DNA of 32,754 bases from Candidatus Omnitrophota bacterium (lineage in GTDB: Bacteria; Ratteibacteria; UBA8468; B48-G9; JAFGKM01): assembly GCA_023818645.1 (NCBI GenBank), contig JAMWCJ010000012.1:1-32754 (forward strand), in the 5' to 3' direction. Numbering within the stretch: position 1 is the first letter of the stretch; every line of letters starts with the position of its first letter. The notes under the pieces were generated by a model. That model was not told the origin of the DNA. It did no database searches and was given only the letters and a program-made list of their open reading frames with translations. Of the stretch, positions 1 through 8,428 are shown piece by piece. The position numbers and the translations under genes are program-made.

Positions 1-34
1 AATCTGTTAAAGAATATAAAAGTTTATATAACAT
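1..34 (-). CDS. mraY: MraY, N-terminal fragment (runs off window)
   Basis: Only the first 11 codons are in the window. They read MLYKLLYSLTD, which matches the usual beginning of phospho-N-acetylmuramoyl-pentapeptide transferase, the membrane enzyme that makes lipid I. The ATG at 34 is preceded by AAAGGGAG, which begins at the murF stop codon. Its place directly after murF is the normal dcw order. The evidence is short, so the call rests on these residues plus position. Confidence 0.72.
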   Translation of the reverse strand, partial: MLYKLLYSLTD

Positions 35-45
35 TCATTCTCCCT

Positions 46-1386
46 TTAAATAAAATCTTTCTTCAAAAAATCTACTATTTGTTCTAACTTGTTAATTCTT
101 GACCCTTTTATAAAAACAGCATCACCTCTTTTTATTTTGCATTTCAATTCTTTTTTTAATTCTTCAATATCATAAAAGTGTTTTCCTCTTCCTGAAAGTT
201 CAGAAATTATTTTGCTTTCTTTTCCAAAAGTAAAAATAATATTAATCCTTAAATTTTTAATTAACTTTCCAATGTACTGGTGATAAAATTTTGAAAATTT
301 ACCAAGTTCAGCCATATCCCCTAAAATTGCTATCTTTTTTTCAATCCTTTTTCTTTCAAATGATAATAAGGAGTTTTTTAATGAATATGGATTTGAATTA
401 TAACTTTCATCAATAATAAAAATTTTATTATTTATGAATTCTCCTCTGCCAGAAAGTGGTTTAATTTCCGATATTACATCTTTAATATATTCTTTAGATA
501 TACTAAATTTTTCTCCAAAAGCAATTCCAAAAAGTCCAGAATAAATAAATGATGGATTCCAGAAATGCATTTTATATTTTTCACCAGAAGATTCAAATAT
601 AAAAAAATCAAGCCCTTCTTCAATGATTTTTCCATTTATATCTGCTTTTTTCTTTACCCCAATTGAAAAAATATTAGTTGTATTTGCTTTCCTCTTTAAA
701 TAATCAAAAAAATCACTGTCTTTATTTAAAAAAATATCTTTTTCACTAACTAAATTATTAAAAACTTCTGATTTTGCATCTGCTATTTCTCTTCTATTTT
801 TGAAAAAACCTATATGAGCCACCCCTATATTTGTTATAACACAGGTATTAGGTAAACAAATTTTACTTAGATAATCAACTTCTCCTTTTTTATTCATCCC
901 AATTTCAAAGACACCAATTTCTGTTTTATAATTTGCTTGTAAAATAGAAAGTGAAAGACCTATCTGATTATTAAAATTACCAATTGTTCCAATTGTATTA
1001 AATTTTTCTGATAATACATTTTTTACAATTTCTTTTGTTGTTGTTTTTCCATCGCTTCCTGTAATAGTAATCACCTTCATATTTATTTTTATTCTATAAT
1101 TTTTACTTATCTCATTAAGTGCATAAAGAGGTTCTTTAACCCTTATTAATAAACCCAAATCACCTTTATAATTTTCAGATACAATTGCTGCAAAAGCACC
1201 TTTTTTAAATGCCTCTTCTACAAAATTATGCCCATCATATTTTTCGCCCTTTAGAGCAATAAATATCTCTCCTTTTTTAATTTGTCTTGAATCAGTTGAA
1301 ATTCCTTCTATAAGAAGATCTTTAAATTCTTTATTAATTTTCCCTTTACACCAATGAATGATTTCACTTAATTTAACCCTTTCCAT
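46..1386 (-). CDS. murF: UDP-N-acetylmuramoyl-tripeptide--D-alanyl-D-alanine ligase MurF
   Basis: Cytoplasmic Mur ligase that adds D-Ala-D-Ala to the UDP-MurNAc-tripeptide, the last soluble step of peptidoglycan precursor synthesis. The 446 aa length is usual for the family. The N-terminal substrate domain carries STDSRQIKKGEIFIALKG around residues 30-47. The ATP-binding loop GSDGKTTTKE lies at 110-119, and the central-domain run ESYNSNP and the C-terminal segment ILGDMAELG are present, all typical of MurF. Its ATG is one base past the murE stop codon, so the two are surely cotranscribed and probably translationally coupled. murE precedes it and mraY follows, as in classical dcw clusters. Nothing is missing. 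Confidence 0.96.
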   Translation of the reverse strand: MERVKLSEIIHWCKGKINKEFKDLLIEGISTDSRQIKKGEIFIALKGEKYDGHNFVEEAFKKGAFAAIVSENYKGDLGLLIRVKEPLYALNEISKNYRIKINMKVITITGSDGKTTTKEIVKNVLSEKFNTIGTIGNFNNQIGLSLSILQANYKTEIGVFEIGMNKKGEVDYLSKICLPNTCVITNIGVAHIGFFKNRREIADAKSEVFNNLVSEKDIFLNKDSDFFDYLKRKANTTNIFSIGVKKKADINGKIIEEGLDFFIFESSGEKYKMHFWNPSFIYSGLFGIAFGEKFSISKEYIKDVISEIKPLSGRGEFINNKIFIIDESYNSNPYSLKNSLLSFERKRIEKKIAILGDMAELGKFSKFYHQYIGKLIKNLRINIIFTFGKESKIISELSGRGKHFYDIEELKKELKCKIKRGDAVFIKGSRINKLEQIVDFLKKDFI

Positions 1387-1387
1387 T

Positions 1388-2905
1388 TTAAAGAAGTTTT
1401 TCCTCTTCTTTTTTCATAATTATTTCTCTTATTGCTTTTCTTGCTTCTTCCCTATCATCAAAAGGAATGGTGACATCCTTCAATATTTGAAATGCTTCAT
1501 GTCCTTTTCCTGCTATTACTACACAATCATTACTTTTTGCCATTGAAATACCTTGATAAATTGCTTTTTTCCTATCAGAGATTGATATATATTTTCTTCT
1601 CAAATAAAATGGAATACCACTCTCAATATCTTTTATTATTTTAATAGGGTCTTCAGTTCTTGGATTGTCAGATGTAATAATAACAAAATCAGCCATTTTA
1701 ACTGCTATTTTACCCATTAATGGTCTTTTACTTCTATCTCTATCTCCTCCACATCCAAAAATAACTATTATTCTTCTTGGTTTTAAATTTCTAACAGAAA
1801 GTAATAAATTTTTTAATGCTTGATGTGTATGAGCATAATCAACAATCACTGAAAAATCCTGTCCTTCGTTTATAAATTCAAATCTCCCAGGAACATTTTC
1901 AATTTTTAAAAAAGCATTTTGAGTAGTTTGGTAAGGAATTTTATAAATATAAGAAAAAGCAATCCCTGCAAGTAAATTATATATATTACCAAGTCCACTG
2001 ATTTTACTTTTAAAAGTTAATCTTTCTTTTTCAATTTCAACTTCTAAAAAATTCCCTTCTTTTTCAATACGATAATTTAAAAGTTTTATATTTGCATTTT
2101 TATTCTTACCAAATGTTATAGATTCAATCCCAACTCTTTCACAACTTTTTAAAAAAGTTTTAGAGTAAGGAGAATCTAAGTTAATTATTGCATATTTTTC
2201 TTTCTTTTCACTCTCTCTTAAATATTTTGTAAAGAAAAGAAGTTTTGTATTGAGATAACTTTTGAATGTTTTATGATAATCAAGATGTTCATGAGAAGCA
2301 ATATTTGTAAAAATTCCCACATTAAAATCAATCCCTTCTATTCTTTTTTGGTCAATGCCATGAGAAGATATTTCCATAACAGCCCATTTGCAGTTATTTT
2401 TTAACATTTCAGAAAACATTTCAATTAAATCAAGAGATTCAGGTGTTGTGTTTGATGATACAATCCTTCTTTCTCCAATTTCATAAAAGATTGTTCCAAT
2501 AAGACCTGCCTTAATTCCATTTTCATTTAGTATCCCTTTTATTATAAAATTTGTAGTAGTTTTCCCATTTGTTCCTGTTATTCCTAAAACATTTAATTTT
2601 TTTGAAGGGTAATCATAATAAATATTTGCAATTTCACTTAATGTTTTTTTAGTATCTTCAACAATAATCTCTGTAATATCTGATCTAATAATTGATGGTC
2701 TTTTACTTACAACTATACATTTTGCTCCTCTTTCAATTGCTTCATTCACAAAATTATGCCCATCCTGTTTTGTCCCTTTTATTGCTACAAAAATATAATT
2801 CTCTTGTATTTTCCTTGAGTCATAAGCAATTCCCTTCACTTCAAAATTATTAATATTAAAAACCTTCTTTTTTTTAATATCTTTAATTAGTTCCTTTAAT
2901 TTCAT
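1388..2905 (-). CDS. murE: UDP-N-acetylmuramoyl-L-alanyl-D-glutamate--2,6-diaminopimelate ligase MurE
   Basis: Mur ligase that adds the third amino acid of the peptidoglycan stem peptide. The P-loop GTNGKTTT is at residues 111-118, the TTPESL substrate motif near 153-158, and the expected carbamylated lysine lies in YLNTK (K221). DNPR at 413-416 is the motif that selects meso-diaminopimelate rather than lysine, so the wall is inferred to be the mDAP type. One small oddity: the common DYAHTP motif reads DYAHTH (356-361). The ATG at 2905 lies 23 nt inside the end of ftsI and has no good Shine-Dalgarno sequence, so translation probably depends on coupling. Length 505 aa is normal. Confidence 0.96.
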   Translation of the reverse strand: MKLKELIKDIKKKKVFNINNFEVKGIAYDSRKIQENYIFVAIKGTKQDGHNFVNEAIERGAKCIVVSKRPSIIRSDITEIIVEDTKKTLSEIANIYYDYPSKKLNVLGITGTNGKTTTNFIIKGILNENGIKAGLIGTIFYEIGERRIVSSNTTPESLDLIEMFSEMLKNNCKWAVMEISSHGIDQKRIEGIDFNVGIFTNIASHEHLDYHKTFKSYLNTKLLFFTKYLRESEKKEKYAIINLDSPYSKTFLKSCERVGIESITFGKNKNANIKLLNYRIEKEGNFLEVEIEKERLTFKSKISGLGNIYNLLAGIAFSYIYKIPYQTTQNAFLKIENVPGRFEFINEGQDFSVIVDYAHTHQALKNLLLSVRNLKPRRIIVIFGCGGDRDRSKRPLMGKIAVKMADFVIITSDNPRTEDPIKIIKDIESGIPFYLRRKYISISDRKKAIYQGISMAKSNDCVVIAGKGHEAFQILKDVTIPFDDREEARKAIREIIMKKEEEKLL

Positions 2906-4664
2906 TTTTATATACTATTTTTAAATCCTTTTCAGGAGGTATTTGGTAATAATTTATTATTCTTGAAATTATATCCCTAAATATGGGAGCAGCAACAAGT
3001 CCTCCATAATAAACTCCAACAGGTTCATCTACATTAACTGTTATAGCAATATTTTTTTTCTTACTTAATAAAAACCCAACAAAAGAGGAAACATATTTAC
3101 CTTTTAAATAGACACCTCCAATTGCTTTTTGAGAAGTACCTGTTTTCCCATAAATATTATATCCATCAATTTTTGCAGAAGATGCAGTTCCCTCTTCACT
3201 AACAACTTTTTTTAATATTTCTCTTAAAATATAAGTTGTCTGGGGTGATAAAATCTGTTGTTTTTCATTTATGTAATTGTTAATCACATAGTTTCTTTCT
3301 TCATCTTTTATTTCTTTTAAAATATGTGGTTTAACAAGATAACCACCATTTGCAAAAACAGAAATTGCTCTTATTCCCTGAACTGAAGTTATTCCTACCT
3401 CCTGTCCAAAAGGTATTGCTGTAATTGAGTAAGATGACCATTGTTCAAGAGGTCTGAATATTCCACCTATCTCGCCTGGTAAATCAATTCCAGTCCTTTC
3501 TCCAAATTTAAATTTTTTACAATATTCATAAAGTTTTTCTTCACCAAGAGCCATCGCAATTTTTACAATTCCGATATTACTTGATTTAGCCAATGTATCC
3601 TCAAATGTCAAAACTCCATAAGGATGTACATCATGTATATAATGACCTCTTACAAACCACTTCCCATATTCGCACATTATTGTAGAGGAAGGAGTGAAAA
3701 GATTTTCTTCAATTGCAGAAGCAGCAGTTACAATTTTAAATATTGACCCTGGTTCAAAAAGGTCAGTAACACATTTATTTCTTATAATTGATAAATCAAA
3801 TTTTGAAAAATTATTCGGGTCATAATCAGGATAGTTTGCAAGAGCAAGTATTTCTCCTGTATTGGGATCCATTACAATCACAGAAATATTTTTGGGAGTA
3901 AATTTCTCAAATCCATTTTTAATCTCTTCTTCAACAATAAATTGAATATTAGAATCAATGGTTAAAACAATATCTTTCCCTTTTTCTTCTTTTATTAACT
4001 TTTTTCTTATTGATGGAATAAAATTTCCAAGTCCATCTTTTAAAACCATATATATTCCCTCTTTCCCTTTTAGAAAAGAGTTATAAAAATATTCAACGCC
4101 TTCAATTCCTTTTCCATCCACATTTGTATAACCAAGTATATGACAGGCATGTTTTCCATAAGGATAAATTCTTTTATAACCTTTTTCAAAATATATACCT
4201 TTAAGTTTTAACTTTTTAATTTTTTCATATTCTTCAATTTCAAGGTTCTTTTTTATTAAACAATACGATCCATTCATCTTTTCTTCTATCTCTTTTTTGT
4301 CTATCTTTAAAATTTCAAAAAGAGTGTTTTTCAATTCATCCAAATACTCTGGTTTCTCAGTTCTCAGTTTTTTTATAACCCATGTATCAAAATATAAAGA
4401 GTAATTTGGAAAATTAAAAGCAAGAAGTTTTCCATTTCTATCAAAAATTTTACCCCTCTCGGGAAGGATTTTAATTCTTGCAAATTTTGTTTTTTTATCA
4501 ATTATTGCATTTTTTGAATACTCTATAACCTGAAGATTAAAAAGTTTAAAGAAAATTCCCAAAAAACAAATAAAAAAAATAATTTTTATGTATCTAATCC
4601 TCTCTTCAAATATATTACTTTGTTCCTGCTTCAAGAATCTCGGTTTTTTTATAATCTTTTTCAT
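2883..4664 (-). CDS. ftsI: Division-type penicillin-binding protein (FtsI/PBP2 class B transpeptidase)
   Basis: Class B penicillin-binding protein that cross-links septal peptidoglycan in the periplasm. Counting from the chosen ATG it has a short basic cytoplasmic N-terminus, one membrane segment at about 26-45, a dimerisation/pedestal region with RGKIFDRNG near 70-78, and a transpeptidase domain. The active-site motifs are SIFK (307-310, nucleophile S307), SSN (361-363) and KTG (507-509). I start at the ATG at 4664 because GTGAAG lies six bases upstream; a GTG in frame at 4676 has no ribosome site. The gene overlaps ftsL by 50 nt and murE by 23 nt. Its position between ftsL and murE supports FtsI rather than an elongation PBP2. 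No C-terminal PASTA repeats are visible. Confidence 0.93.
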   Translation of the reverse strand: MKKIIKKPRFLKQEQSNIFEERIRYIKIIFFICFLGIFFKLFNLQVIEYSKNAIIDKKTKFARIKILPERGKIFDRNGKLLAFNFPNYSLYFDTWVIKKLRTEKPEYLDELKNTLFEILKIDKKEIEEKMNGSYCLIKKNLEIEEYEKIKKLKLKGIYFEKGYKRIYPYGKHACHILGYTNVDGKGIEGVEYFYNSFLKGKEGIYMVLKDGLGNFIPSIRKKLIKEEKGKDIVLTIDSNIQFIVEEEIKNGFEKFTPKNISVIVMDPNTGEILALANYPDYDPNNFSKFDLSIIRNKCVTDLFEPGSIFKIVTAASAIEENLFTPSSTIMCEYGKWFVRGHYIHDVHPYGVLTFEDTLAKSSNIGIVKIAMALGEEKLYEYCKKFKFGERTGIDLPGEIGGIFRPLEQWSSYSITAIPFGQEVGITSVQGIRAISVFANGGYLVKPHILKEIKDEERNYVINNYINEKQQILSPQTTYILREILKKVVSEEGTASSAKIDGYNIYGKTGTSQKAIGGVYLKGKYVSSFVGFLLSKKKNIAITVNVDEPVGVYYGGLVAAPIFRDIISRIINYYQIPPEKDLKIVYKNEIKGTN

Positions 4665-4953
4665 TTTTTTCTTCACTTATTTCTAAAAAACACCATTTTT
4701 TTGGAACCACAAGATTGATATTTTTTTCTTTTGCAATTTTTATTAAATTTTCAGGATTTGTAAGTTTTATTATCTGGAGATTATAATTTTTGTTTAATAG
4801 ATATAGAAGTTCATATTTATCTTTAAGTTTATCTATTTGATATCCAATATATATTATTTTTATATATAAAAACACATAGACGATCAGAAAAAAACCAATT
4901 ATTATAAAAAGCAAAATTCTTTTAAAATTATCTCTATTCTTTTTCTTCTTCAT
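4615..4953 (-). CDS. ftsL: FtsL-like cell division protein
   Basis: Small bitopic membrane protein, 112 aa from the chosen start. It has a very basic N-terminus, one hydrophobic segment at about residues 13-33, then a helical, coiled-coil-prone stretch. This ends in a NPENLIKIAKEKNI motif, typical of the FtsL/DivIC family, where the Asn-Pro caps the periplasmic coil. FtsL bridges FtsB/FtsQ and FtsI/FtsW at the septum. The call rests on topology, this motif and position between rsmH and ftsI, because sequence conservation in the family is poor. I use the ATG at 4953, preceded by GGAG with six bases between, rather than an in-frame TTG at 4965 that overlaps that site. Confidence 0.82.
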   Translation of the reverse strand: MKKKKNRDNFKRILLFIIIGFFLIVYVFLYIKIIYIGYQIDKLKDKYELLYLLNKNYNLQIIKLTNPENLIKIAKEKNINLVVPKKWCFLEISEEKNEKDYKKTEILEAGTK

Positions 4954-5851
4954 CTTTTTCTCCAACCCTTAATTTTGCACTTCTGCTTAAAGGATTTTCT
5001 TTTAATTCTTGTTCTGATGGTGTTAATGGTTTTTTTGTTAGAATTTTTATTTTATTTTTTTCTTTTAAAAAATTTTTAACAATCCTATCTTCAAGTGAAT
5101 TAAAACTTATAACAAGTATTCTCCCTTTATCTTTTAAAAAATTTACTGATTTTTCAAGTCCAATTTTCAAACATTCCAGTTCATTATTTACTATAATTCT
5201 TAATGCAAGAAAAAATCTTGTAGCAGGATGAATTTTTTTTCTTTCTTTAAAATTCTGAGATATAAATTCAGAAAGTTCTTTTGTAGTTTCAAATTTTTTT
5301 CTTTCCCTTCTTTCTATGATTTTATCAACTATTTTCTCACAATTTTTAATCTCTCCATAATTTTTGAAAATATAAATAAGATCTCTTCTTTTCCATTTAT
5401 TTATAATATCAAAAGCGGTTAACTTATATGACCTATCATATCTCATATCAAGCGGTCCTTCAATCTGAAAACTAAAACCTCTTTCAGGGTCCTTAACTTG
5501 TAGTAGTGAAAAACCAAGGTCAAAAAGAAAACCATCTACTTTATATATTCTTTCTTTTTCTAAAATCTCATCTATATTCTCAAAACCACTTTTAATTAAT
5601 TTATAATTTTTAAACTCTTTTAAATTTTCTTCTGCGATTTCCAACATTTTCTCGTCTTTATCAATACATATTAAAAAAATATTTTTCCTTGAAGAAAGTA
5701 AAAATTTACTATGTCCTCCTGTTCCACAGGTGCAATCTATATATAAACCACCATCCTTTAAGTTTATCCATTTCAAAACTTCCTCTTTTAAAACAGGATA
5801 ATGTATTTCATTCCCAGATTTTATCAGCAATTTCTCCATAAGACGGTCCAT
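4934..5851 (-). CDS. rsmH: 16S rRNA (cytosine(1402)-N(4))-methyltransferase RsmH
   Basis: SAM-dependent methyltransferase (MraW) acting on C1402 of 16S rRNA in the decoding site. The start region carries HYPVLKEEVL, the SAM-binding loop is YIDCTCGTGGHS, and downstream there are LFDLGFSLLQV, RGFSFQIEGPLDMRYD and the C-terminal NPLSRSAKLRV, all family hallmarks. 305 aa is normal. The reading frame begins 44 nt inside mraZ. Neither the ATG at 5851 nor the in-frame ATG at 5839 has a convincing ribosome site, so the exact start is uncertain and translation probably follows from mraZ. It overlaps ftsL by 20 nt. Confidence 0.96.
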   Translation of the reverse strand: MDRLMEKLLIKSGNEIHYPVLKEEVLKWINLKDGGLYIDCTCGTGGHSKFLLSSRKNIFLICIDKDEKMLEIAEENLKEFKNYKLIKSGFENIDEILEKERIYKVDGFLFDLGFSLLQVKDPERGFSFQIEGPLDMRYDRSYKLTAFDIINKWKRRDLIYIFKNYGEIKNCEKIVDKIIERRERKKFETTKELSEFISQNFKERKKIHPATRFFLALRIIVNNELECLKIGLEKSVNFLKDKGRILVISFNSLEDRIVKNFLKEKNKIKILTKKPLTPSEQELKENPLSRSAKLRVGEKDEEEKE

Positions 5852-6245
5852 ATTTTTCGCAAAATTCTTTCCACATTAACTCATCCCATATCTCTATTCT
5901 TTTTCCTGCACCAATAATAACAATGTTTTCTTTAATTTCAGCATATTCAATTAACTGTAAGGGAATTAAAATTCTACCCTGTTTATCCATTTTTTCTTTA
6001 AAAGAACCAGAATAAAATAATCGTGTAAATATTCTTGGATTCCCTTTTGTAAAAGAAAGTTCATTTATCTTTTCAACCTGCTGTTCAAAAATTTTTTCAG
6101 GAAAAACAAAAAGACATTTTTCTATTCCTTTTGTAATATAGACAATATTATTTCCGTCTTCTTTTATTAAACTTCTCAATTTAGAAGGAATAATTACTCT
6201 CCCCTGGCTCTCAATTTTACTCCTATATTCACCAAAATATACCAT
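5808..6245 (-). CDS. mraZ: Transcriptional regulator MraZ
   Basis: DNA-binding protein with two SpoVT/AbrB-like swapped-hairpin repeats: about residues 6-50 (SKIESQGRVIIPSKLR) and about 83-125 (KEKMDKQGRILIPLQL). In E. coli MraZ represses the dcw operon it heads; here it is likewise the first gene. The ATG at 6245 has AAGGTGA just upstream, and a near-consensus promoter ends about 12 nt before it, so the leader is very short. 145 aa is normal. I did not find the TGGG-type direct repeats described for the E. coli operator; a 9-bp inverted repeat lies further upstream instead. Confidence 0.95.
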   Translation of the reverse strand: MVYFGEYRSKIESQGRVIIPSKLRSLIKEDGNNIVYITKGIEKCLFVFPEKIFEQQVEKINELSFTKGNPRIFTRLFYSGSFKEKMDKQGRILIPLQLIEYAEIKENIVIIGAGKRIEIWDELMWKEFCEKYGPSYGEIADKIWE

Positions 6246-6263
6246 TTTTCACCTTTTTATAAC

Positions 6264-6292
6264 ATTAAATACTCACTTTTAAATTTTGTCAA
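6264..6292 (-). promoter_or_regulatory. Promoter of the mraZ/dcw operon
   Basis: On the minus strand a perfect TTGACA (-35, 6287-6292) is followed by a 17-base spacer and TTTAAT (-10, 6264-6269), five of six matches to the sigma-70 consensus. Transcription would begin near 6257, about 12 nt before the mraZ ATG, leaving room only for the AAGGTGA ribosome site. Confidence 0.75.
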
Positions 6293-6313
6293 GTTTTTTC
6301 AAATTTGTACTCT

Positions 6314-6338
6314 TTTTACCTTCATCTACAAGGTAAAA
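6314..6338 (-). repeat. 9-bp inverted repeat upstream of the mraZ promoter
   Basis: TTTTACCTT (6314-6322) and AAGGTAAAA (6330-6338) form a perfect 9-bp inverted repeat with a 7-base loop, about 22 bp upstream of the mraZ -35 box. It is AT-rich and lacks a following T run on the minus strand, so it is a poor terminator for the upstream isomerase gene. An operator for a regulator of the dcw operon is possible but unproven. Confidence 0.45.
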
Positions 6339-6414
6339 GTGAAAGATTGGAGATAATCAGAGATTAACAAAAGGACACTAACTATTTTTTTCTACTGAAA
6401 TTTCGCAGGGTTTT

Positions 6415-7641
6415 TTATTTTCTTTTAACTTCTATTTTTTTCTGATATCCACTTTCAATATAACTCTTTATAGGGTCGAGAGGAAGATTTTTTTCTAATC
6501 TTGCTTTAAGTATAATCGGCCTTACATCACATAGAGAAATCGCTGAATTGAAAGTCCTATTTGCTAAAATTATTTCATCTTTATTTTGCAAATTTTTTAT
6601 TTTCTCCTCCTCAACAAGAACTGCTCTTGCAAGAGAAATTTGAAGAGAATCTATTGAATGTAAAATTGAATGAAATCTATTTTCTCTTCCACTTGCCTGG
6701 TCAATCATATATGCCCAATTTTTCTTTTTTTCTTTGTTACAAATCACTTTCCCTTTCACAAGTTCATAAAATATTCTTGCGATTTGTGGATTAGGTTCAA
6801 CAGCATGGTCATCATCTGCTGCATATCTTGTATTAAAATGGAAACCACAATGAAGATTTTCTGATATTAAAGTAGAAACAATTTGTTCAATATTTACTCC
6901 ATGTGGATGATGTCCAAGGTCTATCAAAACACCTGCATTTTTGCCGAGTGCCTTAGCAAGAATATATGAAGTTCCCCAGTCAGAAATTGTTGTACTATAT
7001 GTCCCAGGTTCAAATAGTTTATATTCGATAAGTACGATTACATCTTTTGGAATCTCTTCATAACTTTCAATTAAAGATTTTTTCATTAACTTATAACTTT
7101 CTGAAAGGTCAATCTGTCCTGGATAAAGAGAACCATCAGGAAACCAAAGTGTTAAAAGTTTATTCCCATATTTTTTCGCAATTTCGGCTCCAAATATTGT
7201 TTGTTCAATATATCTTTTTCTTGTTTTTATATCGGGACAGGTGAAACTTCCTCTATGAGATCCTGTAAGAAAATATGTAGGACTTATTGCTCCTAAAGAA
7301 ATACCCTTTTCTTTTGCATATTCATAAACATCTTTGACAATTTTATAATCCGGTTCTATTCCATTTATTGAAAAATCCCATAAAATATGAGTTGCTATTC
7401 TTGGTGTGCATCCTGTTAATTTATGAACAAAACAAGCATCATCAATTTTTTCATATATATTCCTTGCATACCCTGGCGGAGTATAATTCCCAAACCTTCC
7501 TCCTCCAAAATTTCCAAAAATCCAACTGGGAATCTCTACTTCAAAATTTTTCACATATTCAATAGATTTTTTAACCTTTTCTTGTCCAAATTCATCTTCA
7601 AGTTGTTTTATCCCATTTTCAATCCATTTTTCATAATTCAT
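6415..7641 (-). CDS. L-rhamnose isomerase-like sugar isomerase (RhaI type)
   Basis: 408-aa metal-dependent aldose-ketose isomerase of the RhaI class (the Pseudomonas stutzeri type rather than E. coli RhaA). The full metal and catalytic set known from that enzyme is present with a constant offset of 13: E206, D241, H268 and D314 for the structural metal, and H244, D276 and D278 for the catalytic site. Supporting stretches are WFPDGSLYPGQ (166-176) and DLGHHPHGVN (241-250). RhaI enzymes accept several aldoses, so rhamnose itself is not certain. No rhamnulokinase or aldolase gene is nearby. The ATG at 7641 follows AAAGGAG by six bases, and the gene starts only 24 nt beyond the end of rnpB, so it may be read through from the rnhA-rnpB transcript. 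Confidence 0.82.
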   Translation of the reverse strand: MNYEKWIENGIKQLEDEFGQEKVKKSIEYVKNFEVEIPSWIFGNFGGGRFGNYTPPGYARNIYEKIDDACFVHKLTGCTPRIATHILWDFSINGIEPDYKIVKDVYEYAKEKGISLGAISPTYFLTGSHRGSFTCPDIKTRKRYIEQTIFGAEIAKKYGNKLLTLWFPDGSLYPGQIDLSESYKLMKKSLIESYEEIPKDVIVLIEYKLFEPGTYSTTISDWGTSYILAKALGKNAGVLIDLGHHPHGVNIEQIVSTLISENLHCGFHFNTRYAADDDHAVEPNPQIARIFYELVKGKVICNKEKKKNWAYMIDQASGRENRFHSILHSIDSLQISLARAVLVEEEKIKNLQNKDEIILANRTFNSAISLCDVRPIILKARLEKNLPLDPIKSYIESGYQKKIEVKRK

Positions 7642-7647
7642 AAATTT

Positions 7648-7672
7648 CTCCTTTAAAAATTTAATAAAGGAG
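7648..7672 (-). promoter_or_regulatory. Possible hairpin joining rnpB 3' end and the isomerase ribosome site
   Basis: On the minus strand CTCCTTT (7666-7672), the last bases of the RNase P RNA P1 helix, can pair with AAAGGAG (7648-7654), the ribosome binding site of the isomerase gene, leaving an 11-base loop. The same CTCCTTT also pairs with the 5' end of rnpB. There is no U run, so it does not look like a terminator. Confidence 0.4.
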
Positions 7673-8018
7673 TGACCAATAAGCCGGATTCTGTTTTAGG
7701 TGTTCATTCATCTTGGTCAGAAGTCACCTTCTGACTCATGCGGTCTACCCGAACCTTTTTGGGGCAGGGAACCCATTGGTTCTGCTTGACCTTGCTTCAG
7801 ATGGGGTTTGCCATACCTTCTCTGTCACCAGAGAAGTGGTGAGCTCTTACCTCACCTTTTCACCTTTACCTACCACTTTTATAGGTGATAGGCAGTATAT
7901 TTTCTGTGGCACTTTCCAGGTATTGCTACCTGTTCCTGTTAGGAACCATCTTCCCTGCAGAAGTCCGGACTTTCCTCCCACCAGAAAATCTGGTGAGCGA
8001 ACACCTGGTCACTCCTTT
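7666..8018 (-). ncRNA. rnpB: RNase P RNA, bacterial type A
   Basis: Catalytic RNA of ribonuclease P, which removes tRNA 5' leaders. Conserved regions are visible in order on the minus strand: GAGGAAAGTCCGGACTTC near the 5' end, GGTGAGGTAAGAGCTCACC in the middle, AGCAAGGTCAAGCAG, GGGTAGACCGC, and ACAGAATCCGGCTTAT near the 3' end. The ends are fixed by a perfect P1 helix: AAAGGAGTGACCA (8006-8018) pairs over 13 bases with TGGTCACTCCTTT (7666-7678). Length is about 353 nt. The 5' end touches the stop codon of rnhA and I saw no good promoter inside rnhA, so it is probably processed from the rnhA transcript. Confidence 0.96.
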
Positions 8019-8428
8019 TAAAATAAACCACACACCTTTTCAATGAACGAATTTGCAAGACGATCTGCAATTTTATTATCTTTTCTACTTATATAAGTAA
8101 TTCTTATATTATTATACTTTGAAAATAAAAAATTGACTATCTTATGGAAAATTAATAATTTATCATCTTTTACCCTGTATTCACCTTTAACCTGTTTAAC
8201 AAGAAGTTGACTATCACTTCTTATCTCAATTTCATTTGTTTTAAAAGGAAGACATTCAATCAAAGCAAAAATTAAAGATATATATTCCGCAACATTATTA
8301 GTTGTTATTCCGATATAATCACCTATTTTTTTGTATATTTTATCATTTTTGAAAATTACTACGCCATATGCACTTTTACCAGGATTCCCTTTTGAAGCAC
8401 CATCTATATAAATATAAATTTTTTCCAT
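8018..8428 (-). CDS. rnhA: Ribonuclease HI
   Basis: Cuts the RNA strand of RNA-DNA hybrids. The 136-aa protein is a compact type 1 RNase H. The catalytic acidic residues are in YIDGASKGNPG (first Asp, residue 9), NVAEYISLIFAL (Glu), IRSDSQLLVKQ (Asp) and KDNKIADRLAN (last Asp). The basic handle found in the E. coli enzyme is not obvious, which resembles the shorter archaeal and Gram-positive forms. The ATG overlaps the stop of the upstream zinc-ribbon gene by one base (TAATG), and its stop abuts the RNase P RNA. A zinc-ribbon protein, RNase H and rnpB in a row is a known arrangement in other bacteria. Confidence 0.93.
   Translation of the reverse strand: MEKIYIYIDGASKGNPGKSAYGVVIFKNDKIYKKIGDYIGITTNNVAEYISLIFALIECLPFKTNEIEIRSDSQLLVKQVKGEYRVKDDKLLIFHKIVNFLFSKYNNIRITYISRKDNKIADRLANSFIEKVCGLF

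Noticed and set aside
6385-6416. Short hairpin with T6 (GAAATTTC core) just beyond the isomerase stop codon
   Set aside because: The T run follows on the plus strand, where no gene ends; the stem is only a few base pairs long.
7713-8021. 102-codon plus-strand open frame
   Set aside because: It lies antisense within the RNase P RNA gene, whose conserved regions explain the sequence completely.
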